49,523 bases of DNA. It comes from Evernia prunastri (taxonomy: Eukaryota > Ascomycota > Lecanoromycetes > Lecanorales > Parmeliaceae). A model generated the notes under the pieces. It ran no database searches. It was not told the DNA's origin and saw only the letters and a list, made by a program, of their open reading frames with translations. Positions 31,904-42,956 of the stretch are shown one piece after another (positions within the stretch are counted from its first letter, which is position 1; every line of letters begins with the position of its first letter). Where the stretch lies: assembly GCA_003184365.1 (NCBI GenBank), contig NKYR01000199.1, positions 1 to 49,523 of the forward strand. Reading direction: 5' to 3'. The position numbers were made by a program, and so were the translations under genes.

Positions 31904-34723
31904 ATGGGTCAAAGTGGCTCGACTCAACGTGGTCGGGAGGAAGTTCCATCCCGCGATTCGCGCCGTTTCTCTCAAATTGCACGGGATAGAGATATCAGAG
32001 ATGGACCGTCTCCGTATACCACCGGCCAGCCGAGTCTGGAAACATCTACAACACCCTCTCAAGTACAAGAATCGCATTCCTCGAGGCCCATCGCAACGTT
32101 CAGCCGGCAAATATCTGCCCAGTCTATACCGGCCTTAAGAGGAGGAGCAGGGAACAGCAGAGACATCTCAACCCGTGATGAGATATTCTATGAGCAGCAC
32201 GAGGAGCGACCCCTGGCTGACGTGGGGGATCTGGGTATGCAGAATACTCCAATCACACATATTACTGCGTCCCCCATGCCAAGGCGACCCAGTAGAATGG
32301 CCAGGTTAAGCTCGATGATTATGCCACGTTATGCAGCAAGCGGTAGATTAGTTGACGGCCAACACGGCCACGAAGAGGGTCGTTCGTTGAGACGGAGATT
32401 ATCGAATACTGATCCATTAAGTGCTACGAACGAGGCAGGCGATCACCGCAGTCGTCGCCCGTCATTGTTTAGCGCATTGACTCCGAGAATTTCTACAGAT
32501 TCAAGGCCAAGACGGCCAAGAGAGCTTGCACAAATTTCTCGACCCTTTCCTCTCAGCCCCGATGGGTCACTGCCCCCTTCTGGCTTTACGCAGTCGTCGC
32601 GTCGCGACTCAGTTTCGTCAAGAACGCTTTCTACAGCGCCTGATAGCCCTCCATCAAGATTCTTCTCACCTTCTCGGGGCGCTCGCCTGTCGAGGATCCG
32701 TCAATCTATATCAAACCCATTCGGGGCTTTCCTTCCGACCCCAAACGTGCCGAGTCCGGACCATGGTGGTCAATTACCGCCCCAACGTCCCTCGAGACTG
32801 ACACAGAACAATGATCCTAATCTCCTGTTTCCACCACCTGATGTCACGGATCCAACCAATGGAATGAATAGCGCTACACTTGAATTGTCATCGTCAAATG
32901 ACCGGGGACAGAGAATCTCAGGTGTCACCACCATGTCGGAGTCTCCTGAGCGTGCTGTTTCTAGGATTGAACCCGCTGGTTGGACGGAACGTGGGTCTGG
33001 CGGAAGACGCGAAGGTCGCAGGATGACCAGTGTGCTCCGAGGACGATCAAGTCGGCTGATCAGGCGTGACAATGATGGCCCTTTGCCTCGGATTCTACAC
33101 TTAGCTGCCACCGCGATTGCCTCTCAGCTTTCCGGGACGCCCGAACAGCCTTTCCCGGATATGCAGGCCGTTGGCCCGGATGATCTAGATGGGAGTCTTA
33201 ACAATCTCTTTCGAACGCTTCAAAACGCGACGAGCCTATCTGGAGAACCGCATACTCATGGCGGCAGCCAGGATTCCACACGCTCTTTGGGTACACCACC
33301 CCCTCTGAATTTCTTACGCGTCTTCCGATTCGTCAGTCAAACTTCGACTACTATAGCCCCAAATGCTGCGTCAAATGATGAGAGGATAGGCGGGCAAGCA
33401 AGAGCCGACAATCAGTCGGCAACCGATGTAAACGCTTCCGTCGATAACGATGGAAGGACTGTAACACTGGTCGTGGTCGGCGTTCGATCGGTCCCGTCAG
33501 AAAATATCGGTCACGAACATGCAGCTGCTGGAGATTTGAATTTTGACTCTCTCCTGAACTTATCACCTCCTTCTCAAACCAATGCCCTGAGGCATGGAGC
33601 TGGCGGCTTAATAAGGCATGCCAATGGTAGATCGAGGTTCCCACATCGTCGGCGTGCGTCTATTGGAGGGCTTGATACTTTTCCGGTTAACTATGACAGC
33701 CAACGACACCAGCGTACCCTGAGCTCAGGTGGACAGGTTTCTACGGAGAGATCTCAATATTCTGGCTCACCTAATCCTCCTGCACTCTCTGAGTCCCCGC
33801 AAGGGCCCCATCCTCCACCGTCTACCCCGGCAGATCCTGGCTTGTCGGCGTACTCCTCTACAGCTACGACGCCTAGTCGTCGGCCGTCCTCTGCATCAGC
33901 AATACAACAGCCGCCTATGCCAAACCAGGACCTAGCATCACAGCAGTTGCGAGAAATAGGGATATCTAACCTTGAAGACCAAGCGACTCGTGTGCAGCAT
34001 CGGCGAAGGAGCGATTCGGAGTTTGCACGTCATCGAGATCTTGGAGCTGGTGCGGCTAGACGAAATGGTGTTGTAGAGCCGGACGAGGTCGACAGTGGCG
34101 ATACGCCAGCGCCAGGAAGTCGGAGTTGGTTGATTTACGTCGTTGGCACAAACCTTTCCCAAGATCATCCTGCTTTGACCACACCAAGCCTCTTCACAGA
34201 TGTATGCTATATTCCCTGCTCCTTCGAAGATGCTGGTCGGTCGATGCTAATGTCTTACGTCCCCAGAATCCCACACACGAAGACATGTTGCTTCTATCCT
34301 CCCTTTTGGGTCCCGCTAAACCCCCCGTCGCCTCTCGAGAGGATGTCGCTTCAGCCCTAGGAACATATTGTATCAAACGTTCTGCGGATGCACTGATTGC
34401 AGAAGCTATCCAGGGCACAAGCCAGATTCCAATAAGCGCCAATGACCAATGTCGGGTCTGCCTCGAGGAGTACCAAGCGTCAGAGGAGATACGGCAGCTG
34501 AAGAAATGCTCTCACCTGTTTCATCGTGATTGTATCGATGTGGTACGTCGTTGTACTTCTCTCAAAACACTTCTATGTTAATACTGATACGTTGTGGTTC
34601 TAGTGGCTCACTACTGGGCGCAATTCTTGCCCTCTCTGCAGAGGACAAGGGGTTGACGAGAAAAAAGAGATCCAGCAAGGACGCCCAGTTGCATCCTCAC
34701 CAAGTCTCTCTTCGGCGTTATGA
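31904..34723 (+). CDS. RING-H2 finger protein with possible N-myristoylation, probable E3 ubiquitin ligase
   Basis: Exons 31904-34201, 34267-34542 and 34604-34723 give 897 residues; introns are 65 nt (GTATGC, TGCTAATG, CAG) and 61 nt (GTACGT, ACTGAT, TAG). The ATG has a good context (CCACCATGG). The protein begins MGQSGSTQ, which fits an N-myristoylation signal (Gly2, Ser6). About 750 residues of serine-, arginine- and proline-rich low-complexity sequence follow. The C-terminal RING-H2 has CRVC, then CSHLFHRDC, then CPLC, with all ligands present and the finger split by the last intron. Such proteins usually act as E3 ligases with an E2. Membrane attachment through myristate is inferred. Substrate is unknown. 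Confidence 0.85.
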
Positions 34724-35456
34724 ACATTTGGGGAATGTGCAGTTGCCAGTCCAACGTGGCCGCTCTTGAGGATATCCGGGAATGCTGTCGTTACTACTTT
34801 TCTACCTTGTGCCTATCCGTACGATTACTTCATGGCTTCTTAGATCATTTTCAACGATCACGTACGTTCATAATGCGACCAGGACTGCATAGCATGGCGT
34901 GTGACAATGTGCATATTTGGTGCTCCGGCGTGCTGCTAAGGTGTCTATCTCGTCAAGTGTATAAATAGCAAATGGAACCACCGCAACAGCCTTCGAATGC
35001 AGCAAAGTTGAACCAAAACGCTCCCGGTCGACTTGTAATATTACATAAGGAACGACAATCATTATTTTCCAGCGGGTAGCTTGCGCATCTACCGACAATT
35101 CAGTCAAGACCATGCGCCTCTCCTTATGCCAGCCAGAGATTAATCTTAAGAGACAGTATAGAAACGATGTTCATTCTCAAAGAGTGTATATAACATGGAA
35201 AGTGCTGCTGGGAAGTCGGTATTTGACAAAAGTGCCCTTTAGATGGCAGGACCGATCCTGTAATTCTTCGCCTCGAGCATATTTCCCGCTCCAAGAAGCG
35301 TCAGCGTGCCCCCTTCGCGCAACGCAGCACCCGCTAACGCCGATGTAATTGCCATTCTATTGCCATAGCCTTACAACCCCATTCAACCACAAGGATATCC
35401 AGGCCTCATGCATTGGCAACAATGGCAGCATGTACGTAAAGGATCCCCCGCTACCG
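34724..35456. other. intergenic region RING-H2 to VMA9
   Basis: 733 bp between convergent genes. Small frames on both strands have no recognisable content. Nothing else supported. Confidence 0.4.
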
Positions 35457-35887
35457 TCAAGGAGCGTGCTCTGGTCTCAGCTCCGCATTGAAAGGCTTTA
35501 TGAGGGGATGCCATTGGGCAAGAAAAGTAATTGCTACGAGATCAAAGTCAACCCTGGATCAGGACAATGGCCAGGTTGACGTACCCCACATTATGTAGCA
35601 GCTTGCGAAGCTTAAGATGAGAGAGCTGCGCCATACACTGTAGCAAAATCCGAAACATTAGTAATGCCGGCCATGATCCATCAATGCGGGCAAATGCGGA
35701 AGACCCCAGGAGACTCACGTCTGGTTGTCGCCTTTGGGAGAGAAGAAATAGGCGAGTAACGACGCCACGATAACAAAGACGAGGCCAATGATGATGCTAG
35801 CGCTACCAGAGGAAGTTAGGTTAACAGAGGGATGCGCTTGAAAGGAGAAGAGTCAGGCATGGGATAGAGGACTGACCCGTTCGCCAT
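35457..35887 (-). CDS. V-type proton ATPase subunit e (Vma9)
   Basis: Four exons, 35887-35877 (11 nt), 35802-35719, 35637-35585 and 35533-35457, give a 74-residue protein; introns are 74, 81 and 51 nt, all GT-AG with consensus donors GTCAGT, GTGAGT and GTACGT. It was found by hand, as no exon is long enough to stand out. The protein starts MANGASIIIG, has one membrane helix (about residues 6-24), then FFSPKGDNQTVWRSS, a second helix (LILSFASCYIMWAITFLAQ) and the ending HPLIKPFNAELRPEHAP. Length, two helices and the SPKG-NQT-WR motif are those of fungal Vma9, a small Vo subunit needed for assembly of the vacuolar proton pump. Confidence 0.92.
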
Positions 35888-37142
35888 AATTTCAATCGTC
35901 CAAGTCGTGGATTCTCAAAGCGGGCGAGGACACTTAACTTCTAAATATTGAGATACACTAGCTACAGTATTACAGTATTATAAAAGCAAAATTACAGTAC
36001 CTAATCGGGGATATTTTCAACGCGCTACGTTTCATATGAATCCCAAAGTCCTCTGCCGACTTTCTCCCCTACATATCAGCATCTTCTAATGTTCAACGGC
36101 AATATGCGCGTCACCGCCGAGGACATGCAAAGCGAGCGTTCGAGTAAGGATATTTCAGTACTCCTTAGGGCACTCGCATAAATGATTACAACCGAGAGCT
36201 ATATGGACGAGCGCTCATTTCTCTCAATCTAATACGACAACGATAATAAGATCTCAAAGCTTATATCTTATAAAGAAAGCTAGCACGATTACTCTCAGCT
36301 TCGCGATATCGATATTAATAAATTCGTGAAATGAATTAAAGATATGATCTGAACAGATAATCTCTTCAATATATTTCTCACGTTATATATATAAATAAAA
36401 GACTTTATAAACTCGATCGAGTCATAAGCGACTTTTAGATCGAAGAGTATCTAGACTGAGAGGACGAAAGATCTATATCGTTTATCGTTGTAACGAATAA
36501 CAAGGCAAACGCATGGCAAATCAATGGATTCAATAGATTCAATTGTGGTATGGTAAGTTGTTGATTGAGAAAGCTATAAAGAAAGCTGCTTTTGTAGCCA
36601 TATTTGCCAAGGCGCTATCCTCCACTTCTCCGGCTTCTCCTGGCAGGAGCCTCTGCAGAAGACTTCTGCAGTGACCGTAACAATCGTAATAGTGATAAAA
36701 CAAGTATAGGCCCACGAATTTAATTCGTGGAGTGTTTTGAGGACTTTAGGGCTGATTTCGGGGTCGCGTATCTCCGAGAACAAAAGTTTTGAGATCTCTT
36801 TAGAGTGCGAACTCTTCAATCAAATATCGCTCAATGAATACTTATTCAAATCAAGAAATTTTTACACCATTAGATAGCGTAAATCAAGCTCTATAATCTA
36901 CGAAAGTCTGAAGATATCACGTATTAATGAAATGAAATGATCGAAGTTGTAAGAAGACTATATTCAAATTTTGATATTTTGACGCTCGAAAGATCTAGCG
37001 GGTTGACTCAGCACGCTATATCAAAAAGCGTATAAAGATCGAGATTATCATTGACTGCACATACAGATTCAAGGTTTTTTAGCTCGGCCCTACCTTATGT
37101 TTTTATATATACTGATAAGAAAACGAAACTCTCAGAGGCTTA
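35888..37142. other. AT-leaning, partly RIP-like intergenic DNA
   Basis: 1255 bp. From about 36230 the sequence turns AT-rich with CGA/TCG surviving, like the outer blocks. A ~50-bp piece at 36625-36680 (TCTGCAGAAGACTTCTGCAG core) resembles 9855-9905. A minus-strand frame at 36574-36819 spans this piece and is probably a repeat relic. No gene is supported. Confidence 0.45.
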
Positions 37143-37790
37143 CTCGATGTCACGTAGTTATGCAACACACCTAGTTATGCAATACCCTAACTGACACAGG
37201 TGAGAAATAGGCATATATACTAACTATATATGTAAGGTGATTAAGTACATATTGCGCGAAGAAGAAGAAGAATCACGAAGTAGGAAGGGAAACCTATGAA
37301 GTCTTCTTCGCGCCAAGATCTCATTTCCCAATTAGGGCAAGCCTCGGAGGCTTTCAAGCTCCGGGGCTTACTGGGCTAAGCTAGAACTATGACACTAACC
37401 CTAAATATAATCGCAGTCTTATCAAACGAAACAGGCTATACCTTAGCAATAAAGATACTATATTTGAGACTCATAACTGATGTTTATGAGTACTATAGTG
37501 TTTTAGCATTATAACGCTTTATTTGAAGAAAATCGGTGTAGAAATGATCAAATGATGATCAAAAACGTGAAAACGATGCTATATGCTCAGACGAAGAAGG
37601 CAGAGAAGAAATCATTAGACTACAATAGCCACATACACATAAATTTAGCCATTTCTAACGTTATTGTTGAATATTTAATGACGAATTTGGTGGGGTGAAG
37701 GCCTCGAGGCATTTTGATGTTGGGCCGGATACATATTTAGGGTTAGGGTATTGCATAACTAGGTGTGTTGCATAACTACGTGACATCGAG
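37143..37790. mobile_element. 648-bp MITE with perfect 49-bp TIRs, TA target site
   Basis: The left TIR 37143-37191 starts CTCGATGTCACGTAGTTATG; the right TIR 37742-37790 is its exact reverse complement over all 49 bp. TA dinucleotides flank both ends. Each TIR contains two copies of a TAGTTATGCAA-type motif, the same architecture as the 9908 element with a different core (AGTTATG instead of ACTAATG). The sequence inside the right TIR (about 37620-37740) is also related to the DNA inside the TIR at 46677. There is no transposase frame. The perfect TIRs suggest a young copy that has escaped RIP. Confidence 0.88.
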
Positions 37791-37792
37791 TA

Positions 37793-38248
37793 CAGTGGGA
37801 TCTTGCTACTCTATCTAGGTAGTATCACAAAATGATAAAGCATGGATTTTGTGAAACACAAGCAGTACAGGTTGGAAAAAAAGACCTAGGTCGGCAGATG
37901 CCATCAGGCTAATGTACAGCAGTGAAACTTTCTGGGTAATTCTTTAATCCATACTCTGCACATATTCAGCAGGTAAAGCTCATTCTCGTCAAGTGGGGCG
38001 TCGAATAACTCGGTACACTCTCACTGAACACCGAACACCACTCAGCAAGTAGAAGACGTTACAGCAGTCATGCACGCTGCCTATCGTCACAAGCGATTTG
38101 ATGGGAGCGTATCTATGATCGAAATTGCGGGAAACCAGCCAATACGTCCTCCAACGCAGAATTGTCTTCATCTACACCAAAGTTCTAATCGGCTCTCGTA
38201 TCTTGACCCCGATCATTACTCGTATGCAGCAGGGTCATAAGTCTTTCC
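37793..38248. other. intergenic region, no supported gene
   Basis: 456 bp downstream of the hydrolase gene. Ordinary composition; no motif or frame of interest. Confidence 0.4.
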
Positions 38249-40000
38249 TCATCTTCCCATCAAGCCGTATCGTCTCACAACTTGGGCTAGTATCTCACGG
38301 TTTCGCCGAGAGTCAAAAACCTGTGCATGGTCCAGATTCTCAAACCACAAGATATCCAATCCATTTCCTTTCCACTCCCGATCCTTCCATTCCTCTGTTG
38401 TTCGTTTGCCATCGACATCTTGTGCTAGGTAACGTCCCACAGCTTCGGTATCGACGATGAGATCCCGCGAGGCAAGAGACACGGTCACCTGTCGCCCGAC
38501 CATGTCATGTATCCATAAAATATTCTCAGACCAGAAGAAACGTCTGGATATTGAAATCAGAGCTGCACCACACGTATCCTATCATCAGAACCACTTACCT
38601 TGCTAAGGTATGAGCAACCCCCATATCCATGCTGGCGAAATCTCAAAGGTGGTCAGCTCAATAATGGCAAATGCAAATTTTAACTCACAATATAATTGGT
38701 GCTCGTTCGCTCGTATTGGTTTCCGGGCCGTGAAATTGTAAGCCACGTCTGGCAAGTGCAAAAGAATTGAAACTGGATCGATAAGTAGAACAGGTCCGAA
38801 CAGCCCGGAGGATTTCGAGTTGTGTAAAAGGTGAGAGGAGATGACACTACCATAGGAGTGAGAAGCAAGTATGCATTGATGCCAGCCATGGTGCCCAAGA
38901 ATTTGGAGGATTTCGTAGCACATCTGGTCTTTTTCTAAAGCTGCACCAGTGATACGGAAGGATACAGGCATAATCTCAATCGCAATAATTCCAATGTCGC
39001 CGTCTTCATCGCGCTCATTGTCTGATTTGTTGATTTGACTTAGAAAGTTGACATAAGGATAAAGGCCTATACCGATTCCGTGTATGAATAGAACGGGCAG
39101 TCTAGTCTTAGAGGTATGGGGTCGATGCCAGTATGTAAGTGTTTTCGAGGGGGTGTTGCGTTTGCTGAGCAATCCGAATGGACGCAACGGGAACACGTCG
39201 AAGAAACAATTACCAGGCAAACGATGAAAGTGAAAAGAGTGCCAGACGAGGGAAGAAAAGGTGATCGTATCGACAACGAAGACACACTGCAATCCATCAT
39301 CAATACCATACGTACGAAGTGTTTCTATGACTTACGAGGTACCAGAGCAGGGACCTGTGTAGGCTCTGAAATCGATCGACGGTCACTCGCAACGAGACAG
39401 CGTTCCCCCATCCTGACTCCAACTTTCTTCCTAGACGTAGCTCTGTCCTGTCTGCGTATTCCTCCAGCTCGTCGTTGTCTTCGTGACCATGATTTCCCTT
39501 GTTGAGGAAGGCCCAACAGAACAATTCTGCATCTTTAAGCACTATACATAAGTACCTTAGGGTTGGAGGATCTGAATTTTACCTTTCACGTTTTCACGTT
39601 TAATCTCTGATGCTGGAGCTCCCCTCATCCAGCCCGAGAGATATTTTTCAGGATCTTCTACAGAGTCCAGACAGAGTTTGAAAAGCTCTCGCCGCTGCTC
39701 CCGAGGCAAGAGCTTTGGATGGGTTGCTGCTCTTTGAAGCATGATAGTTCTGGGTACATAGATCAAGGCGAAGAAGGCTGTTTCCGCAATGGCCCATATC
39801 TCAAGCACTATTGGAATGCGATACGTCGCAGGGCGTAAAAGCAGGACGGCCACGCAATAAGCAGCGCTTAAAGGAGCAATGTAGTGAAGAAAAAATATAC
39901 AAGTGCGAATGAAGGCATAGTTTGCAGGCGAATTGTTGATCATCTTATCTACTTGGTCAGCTGGGTGACTGTCATCATTCGAAGACAGGTCGATGACCAT
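38249..40000 (-). CDS. membrane-associated alpha/beta hydrolase
   Basis: Exons 40000-39583, 39532-39336, 39286-38689, 38641-38599 (43 nt) and 38543-38249 give 516 residues; introns are 50, 49, 47 and 55 nt. The start is ATG 40000 (MVIDLSSNDD). Two N-terminal membrane segments are seen (about residues 28-52, IRTCIFFLHYIAPLSAAYCV; about 60-85, IWAIAETAFFALIYV). The hydrolase part has PVLFIHGIGIGLYPY (oxyanion-hole HG), the nucleophile elbow ASHSYGSVISS and, near the C terminus, a conserved NLDHAQVF with the likely catalytic histidine. An aspartate in LLIDPVSILLHLPD is a candidate acid. It belongs to an uncharacterised fungal alpha/beta hydrolase family with this membrane-anchored layout; substrate is unknown. 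Confidence 0.82.
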
Positions 40001-40444
40001 TTATTCCGTGTAGTACGAGTAACGTCGTTTTCATTTTCATTTGAATTGATTTTCCGGGATCAGAGCTTGTGTCGTGCAAGATATTATTGTTAAGAAAAGT
40101 GGCTGAGGATTTATTACGAATAGCCTGGCAGTACTTACCTGGCACGCTGGATACCTTACCCTAGGTACCGTATCTGAGTATTTTACCCCTATCACCTTGT
40201 GAGGTAGTAGGTCACACTCGACCCCGGGGGGTGCGCTATCCGGGTGGTCCCGGTGTCGGGTGTGACTTACGGAGTAGAGCCACCGAACTTGAACTCTCCC
40301 TCACACTGCAGAGTACCCCCCAAGCACCTTCCCCCCGCGGCCCCCCCACTCTCGATATCAGAACGGTGCGTGCATCGTTAAACGATTGAACAATTCGTCA
40401 CTCGCCGTCACTATCTTTGTGTACCTGGGAGAAAGACGCGCAAA
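40001..40444. other. divergent intergenic region, hydrolase/HNT2
   Basis: 444 bp, presumably both promoters. Contains a GC-rich stretch around 40220-40255 (CCCCGGGGGGTGCG). No factor site was recognised. Confidence 0.35.
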
Positions 40445-41032
40445 ATGTCTACGACAGCCAGTAAGCCAGCAATCTATTTTGGCAATTTTGTGGTCACAGC
40501 ACAGGTTCTTTACAAGGGCTCCAATCCCTCAGAGACTCCCTCTGACCTTGCTCTAAAGGTCTTTCATATTACAACGCATTCATTCGCTTTGGTCAACTTG
40601 AAGCCTCTGCTCCCTGGCCATGTCCTCGTGTCTCCTAGGCGGGTAACTCCTAGGTTTTCTGACTTAACTCATACCGAGGTTACGGATTTGTTTCTTACCG
40701 TACAACGAGTTGGCCGTATGATTGAACGGGTCTACAATGGAACAAGCCTAAATATAGCCATGCAAGACGGCGCTGATGCCGGCCAGAGTGTACCGCATGT
40801 CCATACACATATAATACCTCGAGGAAAGGCGGATTTAGATTATAGGGGAGGTTCTGACGCCATTCACGATATGCTGGAAGGTGAAGAAGGTAACGTGGGA
40901 AAGCAGCTTCGGGAGTGGTCGGAGGATAGGCCGCGATTTCCCAAAATCGACGATGAGGCCAGAAAGCCACGGAGTAGAGAGGAGATGGCTGAGGAGGCTC
41001 AGAGACTGGCGCAAGAGATGGAAAGGGAATGA
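40445..41032 (+). CDS. HIT-family dinucleoside polyphosphate hydrolase, Fhit/Hnt2 type
   Basis: 195 residues if read through as one exon from ATG 40445. The histidine triad HVHTHIIPR lies near residue 119, preceded by the Fhit-type SFALVNLKPLLPGHVLVSPRRVTPRFSDLT and by MQDGADAGQSV. Fhit enzymes cleave Ap3A-type dinucleotides to AMP plus ADP. Compared with the family there is an extra ~18-residue segment after TAQ. The 54 nt at 40505-40558 begin GT, contain CTGACC and CTCTAAA, and end AAAG, so they could be an in-frame intron. Removing them gives 177 residues with TAQVFHITTHSFALV, closer to the family. The donor GTTCTT is weak, so both models stand. The charged C-terminal tail (EEMAEEAQRLAQEMERE) is a predicted helix. 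Confidence 0.85.
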   Translation: MSTTASKPAIYFGNFVVTAQVLYKGSNPSETPSDLALKVFHITTHSFALVNLKPLLPGHVLVSPRRVTPRFSDLTHTEVTDLFLTVQRVGRMIERVYNGTSLNIAMQDGADAGQSVPHVHTHIIPRGKADLDYRGGSDAIHDMLEGEEGNVGKQLREWSEDRPRFPKIDDEARKPRSREEMAEEAQRLAQEMERE

Positions 41033-41233
41033 GCTGTGGAGGGGCCTAATCTGTAAGATACAGAGATATACAGGTGGGATTTTGGCCTCAAGCAAGACTC
41101 ACATGTACGTCCTGAAGCGTTCGCCCCCTGACCCTGAGAACGTAACTTTCCCAAGCGGCTATGTCACATCCTTACAACTTCTCTTACTCTTCTATCCCTC
41201 CCTATGACAAGCCTCAATTGTCTACCTTTCCCT

Positions 41234-42450
41234 TCATCGAAGGCGCCTGCTCTCAATTTGCTCGTGAAGAGTTCGTATGCCGGGTAATCTGTAGCCGTCA
41301 GTCGCAGCTAGGATTAGTGAAGGGGTTAGCGTACAGCCGTCTACAAAGTCGACCACCTGCTCGTCAGTCATCCCTGAGCCTTTAGTCTCGCGAAGCTTTC
41401 TCTCGCTTTGAGACCTCCACTCATAGACAAATGTTGGATCTTCAGCGTCAAGATGGATCAATGCATTCAACTGGTCCGTTAGCTGGTCGTAACTTCGCAA
41501 AGCCTCGTTAACAAAGTCTACGTCCTCTAATTTGTTCCGTCCAAGGCGTCCAACGTAATCACCCTTCTCTTTTTGTCTTACAGCATCTTCCCATTCTCTC
41601 ACTAGTTGGTCTCTCGGCAAAGCTCGGAAGCCTACGCACCAGCCTTCGAAGATAACCACTTCCGTCTTATGGCTCTTGTCTCGATTTACTTCAGCCCACT
41701 TCTCTTTTGGAACTCTGTCCCCTTGCCCATTATACGCACTCTTGTCATAGCTGGGGATCTTGGTCAATTTACCCTCTTGAAGGTCTGAAAACAGAGATAT
41801 GGCCAGGGGCAGATCATGCGTAGATGGTTGCCCGCGGTATCGGATAAGAGGATTTGAAGGATGAGAAGCAGCAAGGTCAGATTGCAACTCGTGGGTCAAG
41901 TAAAGATCATCGATGGAAAGGACTATCGTCGACAAAGAATGTGGAGGTTGGCGGAGCTTTTCAGCAAGGTTCGAAACCTGCAGCACAAGAGGAAAATTAG
42001 GTATAGGCAGTGGAGATTGGGGACATTAGCGACGACTCATTCGAAGCCAAAGGTGAACACAAGGAGCCTAGGGAGTCGAATGCGAAAATGTCTTGATGAA
42101 TGCGAACTATTGATTTGTTCGCTCAAGGCATCATCCCCGTCTACATTGCACATTGATAACCAAACTGACTCACCAAAGTAGTCTTGCCCGAACCCTCTAC
42201 AATAAGTTGAAGTCAGCCTTGCTTGTTCGCGGCATGGAATGAAATTGCAAGACGGTCCTCAGCTCCCGAACAAGCCTTATGACTCATTCCAATACCAACT
42301 AGGGTAGATCATATCAGAGGGGTACGTACGGGCGCCGTTGACGCCGATGAATACGGGAGATAGTTGAGCATCAACAGACGACTTCTTGCTTATGTTGTCT
42401 AGGATGAATGGAACACAGTGGTTTGACTTATCATCGACAACCCTGGACAT
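41234..42450 (-). CDS. P-loop kinase, Tda10 / D-glycerate 3-kinase-like
   Basis: Exons 42450-42330, 42196-42174 (23 nt) and 41977-41234 give 295 residues; introns are 133 and 196 nt, long for this window. The start is ATG 42450 (MSRVVDDKSN). The Walker A motif is assembled across the introns: FIGVNGA | QGSGKTTL | VSNLAEKL, so the 23-nt exon encodes most of the P-loop. It is followed by VLSIDDLYLTH (Walker-B-like), RGQPSTHDLPLA, PSYDKSAYNGQGDR and VIFEGWCVGFRAL. These are the signatures of yeast Tda10 and plant-type glycerate kinases in the phosphoribulokinase/uridine kinase superfamily. ATP binding is secure; glycerate as substrate is inferred from homology. It diverges from FOX2. Confidence 0.85.
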
Positions 42451-42956
42451 GATGATGCCTCGACTGGTACTAGAGTAACTCTTCCAACGGTATTCCGATT
42501 CAGGCAAGTGCGAAGGGAATTCGCAGTCGTAGAGGAAGGTATCTTTTGGTTTCCACAAATATCGATAACCGAGTGTCAGCGAGATTATGACTCATCCAAA
42601 ATTAACAACTCATCCCGAAAGCGGTCATGAATATCAACGTTGGATCTGTCCGAGATGTTGCCAGCATTCAGGAGAAAACAAGAAGCCCACTTCACCATTG
42701 AACCAGCGCCATTGGGAATCGAACCTACCTAGTACAAACTAAATATCTCCAGACCACATCAGGTGGAAAGCCGAAACTGACAGTGAAAACTTTGTTTCCT
42801 TGACAGGGAACATCGACAGCCTAAATAGCTCTAGTGGGGTCGCTGGAAAGGTGGGGCCCTTAACTCCGTGCCGAGGCATAGCAGCACTCTGGAAACTCTC
42901 TTCGCTCTTCACTCTCTAAGTTTCTTCCCTCCACAAACACGCTGTATATAATCACA
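42451..42956. other. divergent intergenic region, TDA10/FOX2
   Basis: 506 bp holding both promoters. A CCGAGG hexamer lies 81 bp upstream of the FOX2 start (separate entry). A TATATAA string at 42945-42951 is too close to the ATG to be a normal TATA box. Confidence 0.35.
42871..42876 (+). promoter_or_regulatory. candidate fatty-acid response site (CCGAGG/CCTCGG)
   Basis: CCGAGG is the core hexamer bound by the FarA/FarB regulators of fatty-acid catabolism genes in Aspergillus nidulans. Its position, just upstream of a peroxisomal beta-oxidation gene, fits. A 6-bp match alone is weak evidence. Confidence 0.4.

Noticed and set aside
36574..36819. 81-codon minus-strand frame.
   Set aside because: It spans the dispersed repeat at 36625-36680 and has no conserved motif; likely a repeat relic.
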